Below, one piece after another: positions 58,208-64,000 of a stretch of DNA of 64,000 nucleotides. Source of the stretch: Colius striatus (Eukaryota > Chordata > Aves > Coliiformes > Coliidae); the NCBI RefSeq assembly GCF_028858725.1, contig NC_084763.1, positions 4,712,001-4,776,000 of the forward strand, in the 5' to 3' direction. The notes beneath the pieces are model-generated. The model saw only the letters and a list, made by a program, of their open reading frames with translations, did not search any database and was not told where the DNA came from. How positions within the stretch are numbered: position 1 is the stretch's first letter; each line of letters starts with the position of its first letter. The position numbers and the translations under genes are program-made.

Positions 58208-58375
58208 ATGATGCGGCGGGACGCGCCGCTGGGCTGCGTCGGAGCTCGGGCGGTGGCACAAGCGGCGGCGGCCCCGGGCGGCGACCGGCGGGAAGCGGCG
58301 GCGGGGAAGGAGGAGGAGGCGGCGGCCGCCCGGTCCCCAGCCCCCCGCGGCGGCCGGGCGAGCGCAGGATGCTGA
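58208..58375 (+). other. uORF of 55 codons in the UBP1 leader
   Basis: It starts at a doubled ATGATG (58208-58213) and stops at TGA 58373-58375, in a different reading frame from the main ORF. The peptide is Ala/Arg/Gly-rich with no recognisable domain. It overlaps the next uORF by 7 nt. Confidence 0.45.
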
Positions 58376-58410
58376 GAGCCGCCCCGCGCTCTGGTCCCTC
58401 CCGGGGCTGA
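58369..58410 (+). other. uORF of 13 codons in the UBP1 leader
   Basis: ATG at 58369, [13 protein letters not shown], stop at 58408-58410, about 208 nt before the main start codon. Confidence 0.45.
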
Positions 58411-58618
58411 ACGCCGACTCCTTTTTCCCCCTTCGCCCTCCGACGCGTTTCGCTCCCCCCGCCTCCCTCAGTTCCCTCCAGCCCTTCGGCGTGTCTCGGC
58501 GCCGCCCGCCGAGTCGCCGCCTCCCGGCAGAGCAGCGGCGGCGGCTCCGGGGCTCGGCGGCTCCTCCCCGTCCGGCTCCTCCCGCGGCCGCACACGGGAG
58601 CGCGGGGGGCGGTGGAAG

Positions 58619-58731
58619 ATGGCGTGGGTGCTGAAGATGGACGAAGTGATCGAGTCTGGGCTGGTGCACGACTTCGACGCCAGCCTCTCCGGCATCGGGC
58701 AGGAGCTGGGCGCCGGGGCCTACAGCATGAG
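58619..58731 (+). CDS. UBP1: UBP1 coding exon 1 (canonical N-terminus)
   Basis: ATG at 58619-58621 (A at -3, G at +4) opens [20 protein letters not shown], then [17 protein letters not shown], and splits Ser at AG before donor gtgggt. This is the LBP-1a/UBP1 N-terminus as I recall it, almost unchanged from human. TFCP2 starts with a related [18 protein letters not shown], so the missing LPLA and the CLASP2 neighbourhood both favour UBP1. The protein is a CP2-family DNA-binding factor with a CP2 domain, a SAM-like domain and a dimerisation domain; only the N-terminal 37 residues are in the window. Confidence 0.97.
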
Positions 58732-61700
58732 GTGGGTCCCTCACGGTGAGGGGATGTGTGTGTGCCCGGGGCAGCCCGGGAACGAGCTGGGGCTTACCCC
58801 CTCTTCTTCCCTCTGGTTTTGTTCCATCCCTCGGGCCTCCGGAGGCTCTTTCCCCGTATCTCGCGGCTTTTCCCCCGTACCATCGTGCTGTGCATGGCGT
58901 GAGGGGGCTGCCCCTCGCCCTGGCCAGCCCTCCCCGTTGCTGGCAGCCGTCCCGCTGATAGGGCGGGCTGCTCGGAGGCTTGGGCCCTCTCTGTGCCATC
59001 TCCGCTGTCAGAATGCCATCTCTCTGTTTCCTGGCGATGGAATCGGGGCACACATTCCAGAGGATCGTCATCTTTTACTCGGCGGGTGTAATTCCGTTTC
59101 GTTTAAAGCAATAGCTGTTTTCTCGAACGTTTACAAACGTGCCTTCTTGAGCAAGTAAGCGTCGTGGCAGTTAACAGGGCAACAGCATGACTCTGCCTTC
59201 ATCAGGACGTTCCTTCCCTTGTGTTTCTGCATATTCAGGGGCTTTAGCTACATATTTTCCTTGTCATGTTCTTCTGTGTTCCCGGGCAGCTTGTCAGTTT
59301 CATTACCTTTTAACTGTTTTCCAGTAAAAGTGTTTAAATAGGGTTTAGGTGTGCTTTGGAAAGATAAAACCATGCTCATCCCAAAGAAGTACAGGTTCTG
59401 GGTAGAACGTGGGGATTCCTGAGCTGCCATCAGAGGGAAACCACTGTGGAGATGCTGGGAGAGATTCAGTTGTAAGGTTTTCAACAAGATTAGTCGGTAC
59501 TTTTGAGAGTCTGGGGAAGTAAAACTGTGGTGTTTGATCGTTTTGATGGCCTATCCCCATGGAAGATATCATCTCATAGGGTTACCTGATGACTGGAGAT
59601 CACCACAAGTTTCAGTTTCTGCAAGTGCAGTGTCTTTGCTCAGTTATACGTAAGGCTTTTGGCTGGATAGAAAAGAGGACCATTTTTGGGATCGTGAGCT
59701 CAGCAGGTTTATGGCAAGTTGTGTATCTGATTTGGGGGGGGGGTGGTTGTTTGGTGTGGGCTTTGATTGTATTGTTATTTTAAGAACTAAAAAGCAATCT
59801 GAGAACTTGCCAGTTCAGAGAACAAGATGATTCACCACTCTTCCTCACACTGCTCCTGATTTTATATTCAGCACGTCTGGATTTTCTTCCTCTTCTGTCC
59901 TGTTTCTGTCGTCATGCAAACACTCAGCCCGTGGTGTGCAGCTTTTATTGGCAGCTGGATGTCAGTTGCTTAGCTGGCTTCTCAGCATTCATCTTCTGGT
60001 TATCTTTTCCTCGTGCAGACACCAGTGGATAACACGTGGCTTCCCGTTGAAGAGCTGATTTTCCCTCTCCATCATGAAGGCTGGCTAGGGTGACTATTTA
60101 AAGATCCCCCCTTTTTGTTTGGTAAACTTCATTTCTTCTCCCAGCAATGCACACTGCTGGAAACTTTAAGACTTCAAATCTTTGCTGCTGTTGTGTAGAT
60201 TCTGTGTTTTTGTAATGGACAGCAATCCTGAATGTGTTTTTAGTGATATTGGGATACTTTGAATTACTACACCAAGAGTTGTAGTAGTTAAAAACAACTC
60301 TTAAATGTATTGCACGAGCTAAGCTACACATGAGTCTTAAATCAGCAGGTATGTTAGTTATGTTATGTGTTCCCTAGATTTCTGCTTTAGGGAAATCATG
60401 GCCTGTTAAGTGGTGTGAGAGTGGCGAAGTGCCATAGCATGAGGAGTGAAGGTATTGCTCTGTCAGTGTTCTGTGTGCCAGCAAAAGCTAATTACTTGTA
60501 ACTTATGAAAAAAAAAGATGAGAGAAGAAGAAGAAATGTGTAGAGGAGAATGCTGGGAATGCTCCCCAAGCTACATGGTTCTGTGTCCTTTTACCTTTTT
60601 GGGTTGTGTATAATGCAGTTGATGCTTCCTGAAGTAGCTGATCCATGTAGAATATGTGGTATTACTCCTGTGTTTATTCTTACTAGGAAAACTGCTCGTG
60701 TCCACCAGAAACTGTGGTTTTCTTAGAAGGGAGCTAACAGGACAAAGCTTCTCTGCAGATTCATGTGGCTTTAAGTAGTTCTCAAAATTCCCTTAACATC
60801 TTGAAACCCAGTTTACCTGATTGCTGTTCTGATGTCTTGTCACGTGGCAAGAAACTGCCTGTAACCACATGTAATTCTAGTCAGATATGTCAAATAACCC
60901 CTTCAGAACCCTGTATAAGAAACCTGGTACCTTTAGTGGTGGTGGGTTTTAAGTATTGCTGTTGACTGCAAGACTCTCACAGTGGTAACATCTGTCATAA
61001 CCCAGCAAGAGTTGTATAATTTGGGGCATTGCTGTGGACTGTTAAATAACCAGAGGCTGCTTCCTGGAAAATACAAGTTGCAGGAGTTGCCTACCATTCT
61101 TCCAGGAGAATCCCACTTTTCATGTAATTAATTATTTGATTAACCAATTCCTTTCAATTAAGGTACATGAACGTTGAGGTAAGGACAAGTACCTTAGTGA
61201 CTGAGTTCTTATGCGTAATTTGGAAGCTTAGTGTGTGGCTCTGTTGAAACACTTGCAGTTCCAAGGGTATTTGTAGTGCTAGAGTTGAAGCCTGTCATTG
61301 GAGAACGTGCTGATTATTTCAGGAGTGGCTATTTTGGTGTATGTTTCTAGATGAAAGCCCGAAGTTTATGAAACTAAACTCCAATTTAGAAAGAGATGAC
61401 TTGGTTCTGAAAAGGAAAAGCCTGTAGAAAAGATTGTGTGGAAATACATCCAAACAATCCTCCATTTTTGGAGAATGAAGCCAGTTTGACTCTGCTGCAT
61501 CTCCCAGGCACTTGGAGGGAGCATCTTTGGAGAATGGAGCTGGCTGCTGCCTTGCTTGGAAAGACAAGAAACCAACTGCAGTCAGCCTTGTTTCTTTCCT
61601 GTGCTGTGGAGATGCTCGAGTGGCAAGGGAATTTGGTCTGTCAACTGCTGCAAAGTTTAGGCTAAAGCATCCGTGTGTTCCGTTAGGATTTAGGGGACCA

Positions 61701-64000
61701 TCATCTCTAGAGTGCTTATTTAAGGTATATGGAAAGTGTTCCTTTTTTTTTGGTAAGACATACAGAATATTTCCTGCAGAACACATTATAAAGCTTCCAC
61801 TGCCCTGATCTGTTCTATTTTTATGCCCTGTAGAAAATATAACTTTCACTGACACCTAGACTCCATAGAATAAGATCTGGTGTGCTGATTAGAATTGGAG
61901 CTTGGTATTTTTTTGATATGTCAGGAAATAGACATCTGAGAAAAAAGCAAACCCACAAACCTAAACCTCCTGTGTTTTGTCACCACAAATAAAACCTGTT
62001 TGAAGATAAACCTCGTGTTCTGTATCACTGACATTGATTTAGGTGGGGGTTTCTTTTCTGCCTCTTCGCAGTTGAAGGTGTAAACGTGTTTCAAAGAGTC
62101 AAGGCCAGTCTAATTCTTAATGACAAGACTCTATGTTGCACAGCTATCTTCTCTGTTCTTCTCTCACCTCTTGTGGTGGATGGATGTGTGGGATTGAGAG
62201 CAGAGCAACAGGTTTAGACCCGTTTAGGAGCAATCTGTACTGCAAATCAGAGCAGCTGCCTGACCTCCCCTTGTCAGGGGAGTGGATGGGCAACCAGGGA
62301 ACAGGAACGTGAGCAGATACAATTCTTACAGCTTTCCCCTGGTACTTTCAGGAGCTTAGGAAGACAAAGGTTTTGTTGGTGGGGTTTTTGTTCTTTCTTT
62401 GGTTGTTTTTTGCATTTTGTTCCCCAAGAGTTAAGGCCTTTAACCAGCTGAGTTTCTTTGTGGTGGGTGGTAGGATTCCCAGGCATGGCATTACGTTTGC
62501 ACCTGTTTTTCCATTTGTGTGGTGCTTCTTGACACCTGCTTCAGAGGAAGTTGCTTCTCAGCAGCTCCTTTCAGGAGTCTCCCTCCTCTCAACATCTTGC
62601 TTTTGTGGGAAAGCGTTAGGAAGTACCAGCTGTCCCCTTTTCCTGTGGCTCTTTCAGGCCTCGTAACAGTGCAGAGTTTGGCATTGAGATCATAACTGTA
62701 GTTCAAATTCTGCTGGAGAAGCAATTTTCTCAAGGTATTTGTCCTTGTAAATCATGCTTTACCGTTTCAGAAGACCTTCATGTTCTTGGATGCTTTAGTG
62801 CTCACACCCAAAAGTATACAATCCAGAAGACAGATAAGACAGATGATTGATGGGGTGTCACTTTGTATTTTGATGGCACACTAGTTCCTGTTCCTATAAG
62901 GACAGGAGATCCTTCATTTATTTTCTGACCCTATTACTTTTGTTGTTTTTTTCCAAATGCTTCAGAAAATGTATTGACTGAAGGACAGACCCATAACTTC
63001 ATAGTAGAATGGAGTAGTAGGGGTTGGAAGGGACCTTTGGAGATCATCTAGTCCAGTAGCTAGTAGCTTCTTTGTTGAAAGTCAGAAAAAATACATTGCT
63101 TTTTATAAAGGGAATTCGTAGTTGGTTCTAAACCAGTTCACATTTCTTTGTCACTGACACTTTGAAATACTTTATCCATACATTATTGTCTCTTGTTAGT
63201 GGCCAGCAGCTTTTATCTGTTTTTAGGTGGGAACAAGTGTATGTTTAAGTTTGAAAACACTGATAGCTCTTCCTGGATGAGTGAAGGAATCAAAGTGTTA
63301 CTGAAGTGGTATGTGTTTAAAGGTGGTCTGGGAAGGAGTTTTAAGTTGCTTTGACTTCTGTTTTTCCTATGGAATGTACTGGTACCCAGAAGAGTCTTTT
63401 ACATGAGAAATGTATGTTTTTATCTGGGAAAATAAATGAAGATCCTTACATTGGCCTCATGCTTTTGCTGGAGGGGGGTTTGGAGTTTGGAGGGGGGGCA
63501 TCTGAGAATGCACATTTTGCTCCCAACTAAATTGTAGGCTTGAGGAGTTGGGTGTCTTCTTTGTTTTTCCTTTCTCATTGGCAGGTAGTCATTACCACTT
63601 TGTAAGTATTAGCAAATGCAGGTCTAAAGCTGTCTAAATTTGTCTTCTGTTTGTGTTCCTTGGTTTCCAGTGCTTTGCCTGTTCATGTAACCAGTTCACT
63701 AACCACGACACTCATTCTCGAGCCAGACCAGATGCATTTTTGTCTTTTAAATTGTGGCTGGAAAAGGAAGCCTTGAAAGGCATCTTCCATAAACACCCCA
63801 AAGGCTTCTCTTTTTAAACTTAGGTGAAAGCAAGTGCTGAGCTTAGTGTGGACTTACAGGCCATGTGTTTGGTGAGACACTTTGCGTGCCTCCTTTGTTG
63901 CACTTTGACTCTGGTGTGTGTAATTTAAACACTGGTATCATTGCCCTGTTCTTTCCGTTTTCAAGTTCCACTTCATAAAACCACTGGTGTTTTACGTGCC
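58732..64000 (+). other. UBP1: UBP1 intron 1 (continues beyond window)
   Basis: 5.3 kb with no recognisable exon. I searched for the DVLALPIFKQEE exon and did not find it. The intron holds a reverse CR1 tail at 62997-63060. ORFs up to 178 codons (61319-61855, minus) have no family signature. Confidence 0.85.
62997..63060 (-). repeat. CR1 tail, reverse
   Basis: The sequence tagtagaatggagtagtagg, then ggttggaagggacctttgga and gatcatctagtcc, is a reverse-oriented CR1 3' end. Confidence 0.88.

Larger units (their letters stand above)
57580..58760 (+). promoter_or_regulatory. UBP1: UBP1 CpG-island promoter and 5' UTR
   Basis: About 1.2 kb of very GC- and CpG-rich sequence around UBP1 exon 1, with no TATA box. 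Visible motifs are AP-1-like TGAGTCA at 57677-57683, CRE-like TGACGTCG at 57873-57880, inverted CCAAT boxes ATTGG at 57905-57909 and 57946-57950, a direct CCAAT at 57970-57974, many GGGCGG boxes, and a YY1-like GCCGCCATGTTGG at 58036-58048. The start site cannot be read from sequence alone; the spacing of the CCAAT boxes suggests about 58000-58060. Confidence 0.88.

Noticed and set aside
57903..58595. 230-codon minus-strand ORF with Ala and Pro runs
   Set aside because: The same CpG-island effect; the runs come from GCC repeats in the UBP1 leader.
57530..59071. 513-codon ORF on the minus strand across the UBP1 CpG island
   Set aside because: Composition is Arg/Ala/Gly/Pro-rich as expected from random CpG-island sequence, where stop codons are rare. 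It has no domain, spans UBP1 exon 1 antisense and extends into CR1.
61319..61855. 178-codon minus-strand ORF in UBP1 intron 1
   Set aside because: No recognisable family, no splice or promoter context, and overlapping ORFs on the other strand of similar quality.
1..64000. CRISPR arrays, tRNA or rRNA genes, bacterial-style operons or phage modules
   Set aside because: Nothing of this kind is visible. The sequence is a vertebrate nuclear locus with spliced genes, and the only regularly repeated units are CR1 copies and microsatellites.

Overview
This is about 64 kb of a bird nuclear genome. The evidence is dispersed CR1 LINE copies, a solo LTR of a type familiar from avian endogenous retroviruses, compact introns, and proteins close to vertebrate orthologues. 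Two genes lie head-to-tail on the + strand: the 3' half of CLASP2 (microtubule plus-end stabiliser) and the 5' end of UBP1 (LBP-1a, a grainyhead/CP2-family transcription factor). From memory, this CLASP2-UBP1 neighbourhood is the same as on human 3p22.

Positions 1-45850, CLASP2. I placed 20 constitutive coding exons with matching splice phases from 3607 to the TAA at 43573-43575, about 878 codons. In order they encode the Ser/Arg-rich linker with two EB1-binding SxIP motifs, the third TOG domain, and the C-terminal CLIP/partner-binding helical domain. A 3' UTR of about 2.2 kb ends at two AATAAA signals. The gene also shows phase-compatible candidate alternative exons of 18, 27, 27, 51 and only 3 nt. 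The 3-nt one (AGA, Arg) would supply an arginine that the mammalian proteins have, as I recall them, and that direct joining of the flanking exons lacks.

Positions 45851-57200 lie between the CLASP2 3' end and the UBP1 CpG island. They hold CR1 copies and one notable coding exon (53320-53436). Its start codon opens a peptide beginning MLFWHSQPEHYYHH, which resembles the N-terminus of the paralogue TFCP2L1 rather than the usual UBP1 N-terminus. It ends at a donor in the same phase as canonical UBP1 exon 1. I read it as an alternative UBP1 first coding exon, about 5 kb upstream of the CpG-island promoter.

Positions 57200-58760 hold a CR1 copy that runs into a strong CpG island with CCAAT boxes, CRE-like and YY1-like sites, several upstream ORFs, and UBP1 coding exon 1 (58619-58731). 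The rest of the window is UBP1 intron 1, whose next exon is not reached.

Repeats are CR1 fragments in both orientations, one with reverse-transcriptase remnants, plus the solo LTR at 37117-37567 with a 5-bp target-site duplication. I see no bacterial-type operons, CRISPR arrays, tRNA or rRNA genes.
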